Positions 32,562 to 44,800 of a stretch of 64,000 bases of DNA are shown piece after piece. Each line of letters begins with the position of its first letter. The stretch's first letter is position 1. The stretch comes from Tillandsia leiboldiana (lineage: Eukaryota > Streptophyta > Magnoliopsida > Poales > Bromeliaceae). The notes beneath the pieces were generated by a model. The model made no database searches and was not told the origin of the DNA. It was given only the letters and a program-made list of their open reading frames with translations. The stretch lies in contig CM055077.1 in the NCBI GenBank assembly GCA_029204045.2, forward strand, positions 10,368,584 through 10,432,583, given 5' to 3'. The translations under genes and the position numbers were made by a program.

Positions 32562-32860
32562 TAGGTTACATTGATCTAAAGATTTACTAGGAACTATATA
32601 GCAATTATTTTATGATCTAATCCCTTTCAAAAAGAATGAATGGTTTGAGTCAGTTACATACATTCAACAGAAGAAAAATTAACTGAAAAATTATTATCAC
32701 ATAATTGACTAATGCTAATGAGGTTAGTCTTAAGGCCTTCAACAAATAGAACATTGTTCAAAACCGGGCCATCTGGAATAGTGATTGTTCCTTTTTCAAC
32801 TATTTTTGAAGATCTTCCATCTCCGAATACAACAAGTCCTCCGGAGGTTTTCTGAAAAGT

Positions 32861-33076
32861 TTAAAAATAGTTTTTATCACCAGTCATGTGTCGGGAACAA
32901 CCGCTGTCCAGATACCAAGACGAATTGTCATATGTATGTAGTGATGTGTGAATGACAAGATAAGGGATGATTTCACCTTTGCGCACCCAAACCTTACGAG
33001 TTTTGGAATACGTTGGCAATGATCGCGATGTTAAGCTCCTTGGTGAATGCGTCTTGTTCGGTTGATCACTTTTCAT
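32861..33076 (-). pseudogene. pol: pol: aspartic protease fragment of the minus copia element
   Basis: The frame contains WYLDSGCSRHMTG, the copia protease active site (DSG), and stops right after GDKNYF. Downstream protease sequence continues in other frames toward 32640 with several stops. Confidence 0.8.
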
Positions 33077-33085
33077 TGATTTCTA

Positions 33086-34792
33086 TCACGATCTTGTCTT
33101 GGGGGATGTACTACCATTGTTCTTGACCTTTGGTTGATTTCTTTTTGAATTTCGGTCTCCGTTCTTATTGGTAGTCAATGCAAGTAGTGCTTGATTCGTT
33201 CGTTTTGTTCTATACTTGCAATTTGGTCTTATGTGCCCTTTTTCCAACTTGCTCCTTCCTGATGAAAATCTCTTCAAATCTTCTTTAAGTTGGAATATGG
33301 TCTTCGTCATCTCCAATTTTTCTTGCCGAGCCTCGGAATAGGGCTTCAAGTAATTTGCTTTATCTACCAACTTTATATGTTCCTTCTCGAAATGCTCATT
33401 CTTCTCTTAAAGGGGACTATTAATCTTGATCAAGTTGACCCTTTCCTCTTCAAGAGCTTTTGAGAGAGAAGTTGCCTTGTTTGATTGTTCTTCAAGATCC
33501 CACAACTTTCTTCTCAAATTCTTATTATGCTTCGCTAATTTCTTTGAATCCCGGAGCAATTTATGATAGGCGAGAGCAAAATCTTCACCTTCGGAATCAC
33601 TTGGTTCATCATCCGATGCAGTTTTTCCATTCAAGGAGAAGATGGACAATGAACCAGAGGAAGTTGATGAAAAGCATACGAAGGGTGAAGTTGTGGACGC
33701 AATAAATGCCGTGGCGTGTGTATCCTCATCACTAGAAGACGACTCGACAGAGGAGGAAGAGTCATCCCACGTGACGGCTTGCATTGCCTTCTTCTTTGAC
33801 GGATTCTTGTTGGGACACTCCGTTGATATATGGCCAAACCCTCTGCATTTGAAGTACTGGATTTGTCCCTCGACGTTCTTCTTTTCCTTCGAATAACCCT
33901 CTTGCTTTTTTGATTTACAACTTGAAAATCCTTTGCCTTTCTTGGACTTAAAGAATGATGATTATTTGCTTGAATTACCCCTTCTAAAGTTCCGGCAAAA
34001 TTTTCTTATCAAGAGTGCAAGTTGTTTCTCGAAATCCTCCATTGATAGATCATCATCAGCGTCTGAGGATGATGAATCCACGTCTTCTTCTTTTGTTGAT
34101 TTCAATGCCATACCTGAAAACTTAGAAGAAGAGGAAAGCTTTCTAGAAGAATAGTTAGTAGGAAAAGTCATTTCATAAGTTTGAAGTGCACCAACTAATT
34201 CTTCTACTTTGATCTCGTCCGGATGTTTTAGTGTTTTAATGGCTGCAACCTTTGGACGAAACCTTTCAGGAAGAGTTCTCAAAATTTTTCTTACAACTTT
34301 TGATTCTGAGATCTTCTCTCCCAAGTTAGCACATGTATTCACGATGTCTTGCAATTGTGTATAATAATCTGTGAAAGATTCATTTTCTGCCACATGAATA
34401 GAGTCAAACTTGCTTGTAAGCATCTGCAGTTTTTGAATCTTCACTAAACATGTACCCTCATGTGTAACTTGTAGAGTATCCCAGATTTCTTTCGCGGTCT
34501 CACAAGCCGAGACGCGAGAGAACTCAGTCTGTGACAATGCATTAAATAAAGCGTTAATTCCCTTGAGGTTGTAAGAAGATGCATCAATCTGTTCCTTGGT
34601 CCATTTCGACCTAGGTTTGATGGTGTGAACATCATCGGCAATAATCTCAGTAGGATTTGTCCATCTGAACTCAATTGATTGCCATACTCGTTCATCGATG
34701 GAAATCAAGAACGCTCTCATGCGTACTTTCCAGTAAGCATAATTTGTTCCATCAAAGAACGGCGGTTTATTGATGTTTCCACCCTCAACTAT
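33086..34792 (-). pseudogene. gag: gag of the minus copia element (start codon lost, nonsense mutations)
   Basis: The Gag frame aligns with copia-2 and copia-3 Gag (UBN2/DUF4219-type copia Gag). Where those have ATG, this copy has ATA (34792-34790). The first remaining ATG is at 34720, giving a 252-codon frame that covers most of the capsid-like region (SIDERVWQSIE, QTEFSRVSACETAKEIW, RKILRTLPERFRPKV). It then stops at 33962, where siblings continue into the basic zinc-knuckle region. Ser/Asp-rich and coiled-coil segments continue in pieces at 33784-33407 and 33370-33086. Confidence 0.85.
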
Positions 34793-34812
34793 TGTTTACA
34801 ACCCTATTTCCG

Positions 34813-34823
34813 CTCTGATACCA
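34813..34823 (-). other. Primer binding site of the minus copia element
   Basis: On the minus strand TGGTATCAGAG lies immediately inside the right LTR. This is the usual plant LTR-element PBS complementary to the 3' end of initiator methionine tRNA. Confidence 0.85.
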
Positions 34824-34825
34824 CT

Positions 34826-36084
34826 TGTGGGTTATGGGATCCAAGTATCTAAATAGGAGAAAAACCACCTAGAAGGGGGGTGAATTGGTGTAAATAATAA
34901 AACTCAGAAATCTTTGCATAAAAAATAACCCAATGCAGAAAAATAAAAATATATGCAAGATTTTACGTGGAAAACTCCATCACAGAAGTAAAAAACCACG
35001 GGACCGATCAAACGGAAAAATCCACGCAACACTACGACTCAACCTTTTCCATACGCTCCGAGTAGACCTTTTCCACAGTCCACAACGCGCCTCGATCACA
35101 CGATTTGTGTCCAACTTCGAATCCACGAAGTCCAACCTCGAATCCACGATGTCTAACCGAATCCACGGTCTTCACCAATTTGGCACGAGTCGATCACACG
35201 AACGCGCCTCGCTCCGAATCCACGAAGTCGATAAACACCTTGAATCACAAGGCCACGCGAATCCACACGCCGATGTTCCTTTCGAAAATTGTTGTTTGTT
35301 TATTGGTGGTGATGATATTTGAATACTTAGATCAATATAGATAGACTAGGAAACACCATCTAAGTATTCATCGATTTGATTCTTCAAAAGAAAAAGGAGA
35401 TTGAAAAACCTCGAATCAAACCGATAAATATAGAGAAAAAAAACCTAAAATCGAAAGTGTTTACATTTTCTTCTCTATATGTGGATTACTTTTGATTCAT
35501 TTTCTAAATATTAGGAATATTAGGAATACTATGAATACCCTAAAAGATGATCTTAGGGTCTATTTATAGGTTAGAAACGTTTTGGAAAGAGATAAGAATC
35601 AAAAACTATATTAACAGAATTTTTCCCGCACGGCGGTCTGGACTGGAATTCATTTGATCCGGACTGTCGCCTCAGACAAGAAAATTTTCAGAAATAAGGT
35701 TCGGGGTCCGGACTGGATGGGTCTGATCCGGACTGTTTCATGCGATTAACAAAAATAATGTTCGGGGTCCGGACTGGATAGAGTTTGATCCGGACTGGTT
35801 TTTCGCATGAAACAAACTATGTTCGGGGTTTGGACTGGATCTCCCTGATCCGAATCCTGGACATATAAAATGTCCAGTTTTTGATTTTTATGTAATAAAA
35901 ATTATTCCAAGTGTTTCTAAACTATAAGAATGTATTCAAATCATCAAAAATATTTAGTTTAACGTATCTGATCATTTTGAATCCATTTTTCTTGAGATTG
36001 ATGTATGTGATCTTCAAGTCTTCAACTTCAATCTTCAAGACTCAAAACACTTCACGAAATACGCCAATACAAAAATTCTTAACA
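34826..36084 (-). repeat. 5' (right) LTR of the minus copia element (1259 bp)
   Basis: On the plus strand it starts TGTGGGTTATGG and ends TTCTTAACA, followed by TSD AATGG. The TATA box is on the minus strand near 35560-35568 (TATAAATAG). U3 dyads have CCGG cores at 35708/35728 and 35769/35790 (spacing 20 and 21 bp, period 61). The hairpin chain (GAATCCAC) lies at about 35115-35260. It differs from the left LTR mostly by C/T and G/A changes. Confidence 0.9.
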
Positions 36085-36386
36085 AATGGGCTCTGGAGCC
36101 TCTCGAAATTTGGAAAGAAAATATTGGTTTACTAAAATTATGTGTGCCCAAAAACATTCTGGGTTTAAGGTCCTGCTATCATAAGATCAACACCGCCACA
36201 ACTCAGTGGCAACAACCAATCAGAGGAAAAACCCAACGACCCAGGATCACCCTCTTCCCAAACGGCTCTCCACACTAGCATCAAACTAACCTCAACCATC
36301 AGACTCCACTCGCGCCCCCCGCCCCCCCCCCCCCCCCCCCCCCCCCGCACGAGCACAACATGCGTCCTACGCTATCCCGACCACTC
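36085..36386 (-). repeat. Ty3/gypsy LTR-4, minus strand, second part
   Basis: This continues the LTR broken at 17868 and matches LTR-1 around 6000-6290. It contains a 25-C homopolymer at 36322-36346 where LTR-1 has only CTCCCAAG. It ends at CACTC, where copia-2 inserted. Confidence 0.75.
36322..36346. repeat. Poly-C run (25 bp)
   Basis: A run of 25 C follows CGCGCCCCCCG. Homologous LTR sequence near 6226 lacks it. Length may be unreliable in the assembly. Confidence 0.9.
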
Positions 36387-37736
36387 TGTTACGGAATTTG
36401 AGTTGGCGTAGTTTCGTGAAAGTCTCAAGTCTTGAAGATTGAAGGTGAAGAAAGTTGGATCATTTAACTCAATCTCAAGAAAGAAGAATTCAAAAGGATC
36501 AGGTATGTTTAACTAAAGATTTTGTGTGATCCGAATACTTCTTGTAGTGTAGAAACACTTGGAAGAATCTTTCATTGCATAAAAATCAAAAACTGGACTT
36601 GGGACATGTTCAGGATCCGGATCAGGTTGTTCGATCCGGATCCCGAAGGTGGTTCGTTCATACACCAGTTCAATCCGGATCGTAGCCTCTTGATCTGGAT
36701 CCCGAACACTTAGTTTACCATCTTCCTTGAACGATCCGGATCAGGCTTCGCAATCCGGATCCCGAACGTTGATGTTTGGTGAACTGTATGAACGATCCGG
36801 ATCAAGGACTTCGATCCGGATCCCGAACCTTCATTTTTCTGGAACTGGCTGACTCGTTACGACGATCCGGATCACAGCTAGTCCGATCCGGATCGCCGTC
36901 CGTAAAATTTCCAGAAATGTTAGGTTTTTGATTCTTATCTCCTTCCTAGGCTTTCTAACCTATAAATAGACCCTATGACTCTTTTTCTAGGGTTAATCCA
37001 CTGTGAATCGAAATAGCCGTCATTTTCATATATCATCTTTTACGGCTCTAGATCCACATATAGAGAAGAAAGGAAATCATTAGAGAATACTCTATGTTTC
37101 TTCATCTATATTGATTAGTTTGATTCTAGGTTTTCATACTCACATCTTGAGTTGAATCAAACTAATGAATACTTAGATGGTATTTCCGATCTATCTTTGA
37201 TCTAAGTATTCGGCGGATCATCACCACCCAAAACAACGATTTACCCCAAAAATCGGCGCGTGGATTCACGTGTCCTTGTGGATTCAAGGTTCAACCGCTC
37301 TCGTGGATTCGGAGCGAGGCACGTTCGTGGATTCGAAGGGTGCTATTGGGTGAAGACCGTGGATTCGGTCGGACGTCGTGGATTCGACGTTGGACGCCGT
37401 GGATTCGGCGTTGGGCGCAGATCGTGGATTCGAGAAGCGTCGCGCAGCGAGCGGAGAAGATCCTCTAGGAGCGTATGGAAAAGGTTGAGTCGTAAGTGTG
37501 TACGGTAAATCACCTTGTACGTGTTTTAATTCTAGTGGATTTCTGCCGTGTTATCGGTCCCGTGGTTTTTTACTCCGGTGATGGAGTTTTCCACGTAAAA
37601 ATCTTGCGTATTATTTTTATTTCCGCATTGGGTTTTTATCGCAACGATTTTTTGAGTGTTTATGCGTTTACACCTATTCACCCCCCTCTAGGTGTTTTTT
37701 TTCCCTATTTAGATCCGTATTACATATAACCCAACA
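36387..37736 (+). repeat. 5' LTR of copia-2 (1350 bp)
   Basis: It begins TGTTACGG and ends CCCAACA. The paired dyad array starts at 36614/36633, TATAAATAG is near 36961, and the hairpin chain lies at about 37258-37450. Here the fifth hairpin has the perfect stem GACCG/CGGTC, while copia-1 has a G-T wobble at that place. Confidence 0.92.
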
Positions 37737-37738
37737 AG

Positions 37739-37749
37739 TGGTATCAGAG
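37739..37749 (+). other. Primer binding site of copia-2
   Basis: TGGTATCAGAG lies two bases after the LTR, complementary to the 3' end of tRNA-iMet. The gag ATG follows at 37770. Confidence 0.88.
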
Positions 37750-37769
37750 AGGGAATAGGGTTGTAAACA

Positions 37770-39398
37770 ATGGTTGAAGGTGGAAACATCAACCGACCCC
37801 CGTTCTTCGATGGAACAAATTATGCGTACTGGAAAGTACGGATGAAAGCCTTTTTAATTTCCATCGACGAACGGGTGTGGCAATCGATTGAATTAGGATG
37901 GACTAATCCAACTGAATTTATTGGTGATGTTCGCACCTTAAAACCTAGGTCGAAATGGACCAAGGAAGAGTTAGATTCATCTTCTTACAATGGCAAGGGA
38001 ATTAATGCTATTTTTAATGCCTTATCTCAAACTGAATTCTCTCGCGTCTCGGCATGTGAGACTGCGAAAGAAATCTGGGATGTTCTTCAGGTTACACATG
38101 AGGGAACTAACCTCGTGAAGATTCAGAAACTGCAAATGCTTACGAGCAAGTTTGACTCTATCTTAATGGCAGAAAATGAATCTTTCACGGACTACTATAC
38201 ACGATTGCAAGACATCGTAAACTCATGTGCTAATCTGGGAGAGAAGATTCCAGAATTTAAGATTGTAAGAAAAATCTTAAGAACTCTTCCTGAACGATTT
38301 CGCCCAAAGGTTACTGCCATTGAAACTATTAAACACCCGGACGAAATACGTGTAGAAGAATTAGTTGGTTCATTACAAACTTATGAAATGACATTTACCA
38401 CTAACAATTCTTCTGGAAAGGCATCCACTTCTAAGTCTTCAGGTTATGCGTTGAAAACAACTAAGGAAGAAGACGCGGATACGTCCTCCTCAGACGATGA
38501 CGAGAACCTTTCTATGGAGGAATTTGAGAAGCAGCTCGCTCTCTTGACAAGGAAGTTTCGCCGCAACTTTCGAAGGGGTAATTCAAGCAATCTCCATCCT
38601 TCGGAAAGTCGAACAAAGGCAAGGGTACTTCAGGTTACAAGTCAAGAAAGCAAGAGAACTTCTCAAAGGATAAGAAAAGTTCAGAAGGACAACTGCAATG
38701 CTTCAAATGTCGAGGCTACGGCCACATTGCAACGGAATGTCCTAACAAGTATCCGGCAAAGAAGAAGGCGATGCAAGTCGTCACTTGGGATGACAACTCA
38801 ACGTCAAATGAGTCGTCTTCGAGTGATGAAGAAAAGAGCTCCATCGCATTCCACGCGTCCGTATCTTCACCCTTCATGTGCTTTATGGCAAGTACATCTG
38901 AGTCGTTGTCCAACTCCACTGTTGAAAAGAACGCAACGGACAACGAATCGGATGATTCGGAAGGTGAAGATTTTGCTCTAGCCTACCACAGACTTTTGAG
39001 GGACTCAAAGAAAGTGGCTAAGCAAAACAAGAGTTTGAGAGGGAGAGTGCATGATCTCGAAGAAGAAGCAAAAAGAGCGACTTCTCTCTCAAACGCTCTT
39101 GAAGTGGAAAGGGAAAACCTGATAAAGGCAAATGCTTCCCTTCAAGAGTCCAATGAGCAACTTGAGAAGGAACATACAAATCTGGTGGATAACGCGAATC
39201 ACTTCTCAAAGCTCTACAACGAGGCTCGACAGGATAACCTGGAAATGACAAAGACCATTTTCCAACTCAAGAATGACTTACAGCGATTCTCTTCAGGAAG
39301 GAGTAAGTTGGATAGACTTCTTGGTCTTGGTCAATCAAATAGGTTCGGCCTCGGATACACTCAAACTGGAAACAGTCCAAGTTCGAGTGAGACAGTTT
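37770..39398 (+). pseudogene. gag: gag of copia-2 with frameshifts
   Basis: From the ATG at 37770, about 270 codons encode the copia Gag body (VEGGNINRPPFFDGTNYAYW, DERVWQSIELGW, SACETAKEIWDVLQ, RKILRTLPERFRPKV). One base is missing at about 38590 relative to copia-3 (GCAATCTCC versus GCAAATCTCC), so the ORF's last ~130 codons are out of frame. The correct frame continues with a CX2CX4HX4C zinc knuckle (CFKCRGYGHIATEC, about 38698-38742), a Ser-rich stretch and a long coiled coil (QESNEQLEKEH, about 38990-39330). A second missing base near 39398 shifts again. Gag packages the RNA and forms the particle. Confidence 0.85.
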
Positions 39399-39399
39399 T

Positions 39400-40179
39400 G
39401 TGCCTCAGTCGGTATCTCCTCCTCCGACACCGGAATTCAAGACAAACAACGACAACAAACCTACTTCATCCTCTTTGGGATCGTCAAGATCTAAGGTATG
39501 TTTTCGTTGTGGTGTTTCAGGGCACATAAGAAGATATTGCAAGACGGGAGTCGAACGCTCATCTCAAAGACCTCTTGCAACAACTACCAAAATGGCTCCT
39601 CCCCGAAAATCAAAGCAAAACTTTTCAAATGAAAAGAGACTTGGTAGTTCATCGCGCAAGACGATCTCATCAAGGAACAACAATCGCTATAACAAGACGC
39701 CTTCACCTAGGCATATAACTTCTCGACCATTACCGACGCACTCCAAAAGGGTTTGGGTGCGCAAAGGTGAAATTTTCCCTTGTCTTGTTTCCAATGTTTC
39801 CTTGCATGCATATGATAGTTCGTCTTGGTATCTGGATAGCGGGTGTTCCCGTCACATGACCGGTGACAAAAATAGTTTTCAAAATCTTGAGAAAATCTCC
39901 GGAGGACACGTTGTTTTCGGAGACGGTCGATCTTCCAAAATTGTTGGAAAAGGGACGGTAGCTATTCCAGATGGCCCGATTTTGAAAAACGTCTTATTTG
40001 TTGATGGCCTTAAAACTAACCTCATAAGCATAAGTCAACTTTGCGACAATGGTTTTTCAGTTAACTTTTCATCTGTTGAATGCGTTGTAACTGATAAGGA
40101 CCATGTCTTCTTTTTAAAAGGGGTTAGATCTGAAAACAATTGTTATGTTGTTCCTAATAAATTTTCTGAAAAATTGTAA
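39400..40179 (+). pseudogene. pol: Second zinc knuckle and aspartic protease of copia-2
   Basis: The frame starts in the linker, has a second zinc knuckle (VCFRCGVSGHIRRYC, residues ~35-50), a basic Ser/Arg/Asn linker and the protease with WYLDSGCSRHMTG (DSG active site), VFGDGRSSKIVGKG and the LFVDGLKTNLISISQLCD segment. It stops at 40180 where one base is missing near 40171, so the join to integrase is broken. Protease would cut the Gag-Pol polyprotein. Confidence 0.85.
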
Positions 40180-41330
40180 CTTAGCCGCTTTGAATAATGA
40201 AACTCTTTGGCATGAAAGGCTAGGTCACTTAAACTTTAAGGAACTTACTAGAATTTCAAACAAGGACGTGGTCAAGGAGGTTCCAAAGCTTTTATTTAAA
40301 CAAAACGTTGTGTGTGGTGGTTGCCAAAAGGGAAAACAGTCTAGGACTGCACACAAGAACTTGAACCACGTTGGTACAAAACGGCCCTTGGAACTTTTGC
40401 ACATGGACTTAATGGGGCCGACCCGTCAACCATCTTTGGGAGGTAAATGGTACATTTTTTTATTGGTTGATGATTTCTCTCGGTTTTCTTGGGTAGCATT
40501 TTTAAAAGAGAAAGCCGATACGTTTGACTCTTTTCATGAGATTTGCCATCGTATTATGATTGAAAAGAATGAAAAGATCATTCGTGTTAGAAGTGATAGA
40601 GGTGGAGAATTCATAAATTCAAAATTCATTGATTTTTGCACTTCAAATGGAATTAAACATGAATTCTCGGCACCCTATACACCTCAGCAGAATGGTGTTG
40701 TTGAGCGCAAGAACAGGGTTGTTCAAGAGATGGCGCGTGTGATGCTTCATAGCCGGAATTTATCGCTACTTTTTTGGGCTGAAGCTGTGAACACCGCTGT
40801 CTATGTCATTAATAGAGTTTACTTGCGCCCAGGAACTTTAAATACACCATATGAGCTGTGGTTTAGTAGAAAACCCAATATCAAATATTTTCGTGTCTTC
40901 GGGAGTCGATGTTACATTTTACGTGACCGTGAAAATCTTGGAAAGTTCGACTCTCGAAGTGATGAAGGGATCTTTCTGGGTTATTCTACGAATAGCAGAG
41001 TATATCGAGTATTTAACATTGAATCTAAGACGATCGTAGAATCTATAAATGTTAAAGTAGATGAAGCTTTTCACTTTGAAACTGGAAAATCTACCCTCGA
41101 TATCTCTCTAGATGATGATTCTCCTGCTAGTGCATCTTTTCATAATAATACTTCCAATATTAATGATGCATCTAATGGTTCTTCAAGTTTATCTGATGTG
41201 CAGGAATCATCACATATATCTCCGAGTACTCCGTTTCAACAAACGTTACGAATCTCCAAGGATCATCCGGAATCGAATATTATTGGAGATCCACAAGAAG
41301 GAGTCAGAACTCGGAGGCAGTTGGTTTTGT
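40172..41330 (+). pseudogene. pol: Integrase of copia-2
   Basis: The frame carries the HHCC zinc-binding region (LWHERLGHLNF...CGGCQKGKQ), the DDE core (HMDLMGP, SDRGGEF, NGVVERKN) and the linker (DNPRTRRQ-type, here GVRTRRQ) toward RT. The nominal ATG at 40145 is in the overlap and not a true start; this is the middle of the polyprotein. An extra T near 41327 (GGTTTTGTGG versus GGTTTGTGG in copia-3) shifts the frame before RT. Confidence 0.87.
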
Positions 41331-41849
41331 GGATTCGCTTGCTACGTATCTTTAATCGAACCAAAGAACATAGATGAAGCTCTTCAGGATGACTACTGGA
41401 TTAAAGCAATGCAGGAAGAGCTCCATCAATTTGAGCGAAACAAAGTCTGGGAATTAACGAAGCCTCCAAAGCAACACAATGTGATAGGTACCAAATGGAT
41501 CTTCAAGAACAAGAAAAATGAGGATGGTACTATCATCAGGAACAAGGCACGATTAGTTGCTCAAGGCTACTCTCAAGTAGAAGGTATAGACTTTGATGAA
41601 ACCTTCGCCCCTGTAGCTAGACTCGAGTCCATTCGTATACTATTTGCTATTGCTTGTCATTTTAAAATCAAATTATTTCAAATGGACGTTAAGAGCGCAT
41701 TTCTAAATGGGTTTTTAAATGAGGAAGTTTATGTGGCTCAACCGAAAGGTTTTGTAGATCATAAACAACCTAACCTTGTTTTTCGTTTGAAAAAGGCTCT
41801 TTACGGTCTGAAACAAGCACCGCGAGCATGGTACGAAAGGTTAACAAAG
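41331..41849 (+). pseudogene. pol: Reverse transcriptase N-terminal half of copia-2, truncated by insertion
   Basis: The RT begins with IDEALQDDYWIKAM, TKWIFKNKKNEDG, VAQGYSQVEGIDFDETFAPVARLES and DVKSAFLNG, and reaches LKQAPRAWYERLTK. The gypsy LTR starts at 41850, and the reading frame then runs into LTR sequence. The YVDD active site and RNase H are absent. Confidence 0.87.
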
Positions 41850-44800
41850 TGTCACGCCCCGGGTGTAAACCAGAACCCGGGCCCGTCCACAGATCCGCCG
41901 TGCACACGGTATTTTCCGTGTACACGAAGCGCCAACAACCTGCTCAGATATAAAAGATATAATAAAAGAGCAATAAAAACAGAGCTGAACTAAAACTAAT
42001 ACATCTCAGACTGAAGCTGGAAATAAAATACAATACATCAGTATAAATGATACATCAGTCTCTCCCAGCTCACAAATAATAAATACAACCTGCTGGCAAA
42101 AGCCAGTCCCAAAAGTGAAAGTACAACCGTCTGAGGAAAACCTGGGTACCCCAACAGTCCAGCTAACACGCTCATCCTGCCTCGAGATCTATCTACTCAG
42201 CCGTCCTCCTCTCTCCTCGACCCGCCACTGAAAGTCCAGTAGCACCCGCAGAAGACTCTGCAAAACAAGGGAGAAGAAAAAGAGGAAAGAAGAATGGGGG
42301 TGAGAACTACTAGTAAACCAGTAGCCTCCCCTAGTGGGTAAAACCTCAAACACTGACACCGCCACTAGGTCAACCAGAGGCAAAGGAAAACAAAGGCGGT
42401 ATGCAAAAAGAATGAGACTCCTGATGAAAAGCTACCACTAGAATGCCTCTAAAATGCCGAGCTAATAGAATAGCTAAATGTATGCATCAGAAAATAATGT
42501 CTGCCAGAATAACCCAATCTGACCACCAGTATACACTGGTACTACTGCCTGCTATGCCGCGACGGGTATGCCAGCCTACGCATAACACCGAAGCAAAGGA
42601 GTCCCAAGGACTCAAAACCCAGCATGGTGCCCGGCGCTCTGCACCGTGGAAAGCCTACTCCGGAGTGGCACTCGAGGGGAGCGACCCACACGAGTAAAGT
42701 ATCACTGTAACAAGCATCTCTGTAACCACTGTCTCATAATAGCAGGACTGGGTCATGACTATGATCAAAGTGGGAAAACCCATCCACTAAAGAAAGACCC
42801 GATCTCAACCCGATGCAAGATAGACAAAACCGTGGGGAAATCCATCCACAAGAGACCTGATACCCAATCTGATGCATAAGAAACCTCCGGTCAACCGCCC
42901 AATGTCCGCGTTTGCCGCAATACCCTGCCTGTCCCAAAACCGAGAACCTGACTACACTATCCTATCCACCTGCTCGCGCACGAGCTGCAAATACCCTGAG
43001 CCTCAAATGAAAGGAGAAAAGAATAACAAAAATGGTTTCTCCTATGTCAGTTCCAGCATGATAGTGTAGCAGAAAAAGATGGCCTATCAAGGTGACCATA
43101 CAAGCATGCAAATGTCCCATGATGATATAATATAAAAGAGAAGTCGAGAAGTTTTTACCTTGCTAAAGCATGCTGATACAAGTATAAGAGTAGTAAATAA
43201 AAGATAGCCTGTGCCTGTCTAAAATGCATGCCCAAAGCCCACAATTTACTAATCAGCCTTCTAATCATAGAAGCTACTCCAATTCCTAGAGGGTAATTAA
43301 AAGTAGGGTTTCACACAACACCCAGGATCACAAACATGTCCCACATATGACATCTGGTCCCCCGCCTACTATCCGCGGTAACCATAATACCCCAGAGGCT
43401 AAAATCTAAGCCCCGGCTACACAATGCCAATCCCCTGCTCTAACCCGAGCAACACATAGTCACCTGACTAAAGAATAGGGGGTGAAGAAGGAAATATGTT
43501 TCTTCTAAATCAAATCCCACATAAAGTGTGGCGACAAGAAATGGCCCTACAAAATGTCCAAATAAGCCAGCCTATGTCCTCAAGAGAGATAGGAGAAACT
43601 TGTGACAAATAGTGGTTCGACCAGCGTAACAATTAATAGCTTCACCTGGGTATAATCATCATGCTAAAATCATAATCCGACCACACCTGTCCATAATCTG
43701 CTAATCCCCCTCATATAAACCATCCCCTATGCCTGTCCAAAAATATCCTCAAGTGGTGTCCTCCCGCAACACACATCATAATATCCCAACATAAAAGTAA
43801 ATCCCCCCATGCTAAGTTAAATGACAATAATATTCCCCTAAGCATGTATATGTTCCAATGACTATCAGACTCCCACTATAGCATTTTTCATATGATAGGC
43901 TCACCATTTATTAATTAAGGATGCATGTCCATTAAATTGTCATTCAATATGTCCAATAAAGAGGTTCTCTCTAATATTCCTAGTGGGTGTATCAGAAAAG
44001 AGGGATGTAGCAACCACCCACCTGAAGTGCGAACTGTCCGGTCCCGTACAGTTGAAAATACCAGAAATTCCAAACCCTTGCTCCAACAAGTTCAGCACAC
44101 CCGTAACACTCCTGGTACAATACAAATCCACTAAACACACTTAGACTCCCAAATAATGCTCTTATAATCACATACAATATCTGTCCCAAAACTGCTAAAA
44201 TTTCACCTGCAGAAAAGTGCCCAGAAAATTCCCAGAAAAATACCACAGCGATCCTCGCGTCGATAGCTTCGCAACGGTAGCTTGCACGTCCCAATCTGAG
44301 TTCGGTAAGACAAGATATAAATTCGGCAAGGTGGTGAACCAAACAACAAACTGTGGAAAAGACTGCGCACTGTACACTGAGAAAACAGTGATTTTTCACC
44401 ACGAAATAAATCTCACGAAATTCCAAGAAAAATACGAGCGCGTTTCCTTGTGATCCGTAGATGAAAAGTTGTATAAGCTCGTCTTCGTCTGATACTCGAG
44501 CACGAAGATATGGCCAAAATACTCCGATGCTGTTCTCACAATCCTCACAGAAAAGGGTTCACATTAATGCCTCGGGATCCATGCTAAGGATTTAAAATCA
44601 GAAAGCGCGATCAAAATGAAAGATGAAGCCCTACCTGTCGTGAAGCCACGGCGCAAAAATCACAGAAAAAGGAGCTCGGGGTAGACCAGAGGAGCTAAAA
44701 CACCGCTGCTGCGCCGAAGAAGAACACAGGAAATGCAACGTCGCGCCGCGCCGTAAAATCCAAAACCTCAGGATTCGAGCCTTCTAAAATTCTGAAACTT

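Larger units (their letters stand above)
17869..36084 (-). mobile_element. Complete but decayed SIRE-like copia element, minus strand, TSD AATGG
   Basis: Both ends are present: left LTR 17869-23754 (interrupted) and right LTR 34826-36084, with AATGG at 17864-17868 and 36085-36089. Reading leftwards from the right LTR come the PBS, gag, protease, integrase, RT/RNase H, spacer, env-like gene and PPT. Removing the insertions 18639-23234 and 24987-27530 leaves an element of roughly 11 kb. Many stops and deletions, and C/T and G/A differences between its two LTRs, mark it as older than copia-1, -2 and -3. Confidence 0.9.
36387..41849 (+). mobile_element. Copia-2: 5' half of a SIRE-like element, cut by a gypsy insertion
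   Basis: It contains a full 5' LTR, PBS, gag, protease, integrase and the first half of RT, then stops at GTTAACAAAG where copia-3 continues with CACCTTTTGG. Left flank CACTC is the likely TSD. The remaining RT, RNase H, env-like ORF and 3' LTR are not seen and probably fall in the assembly gap at 49263. Coding sequence is nearly the same as copia-3 but has several single-base frameshifts. Confidence 0.88.
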
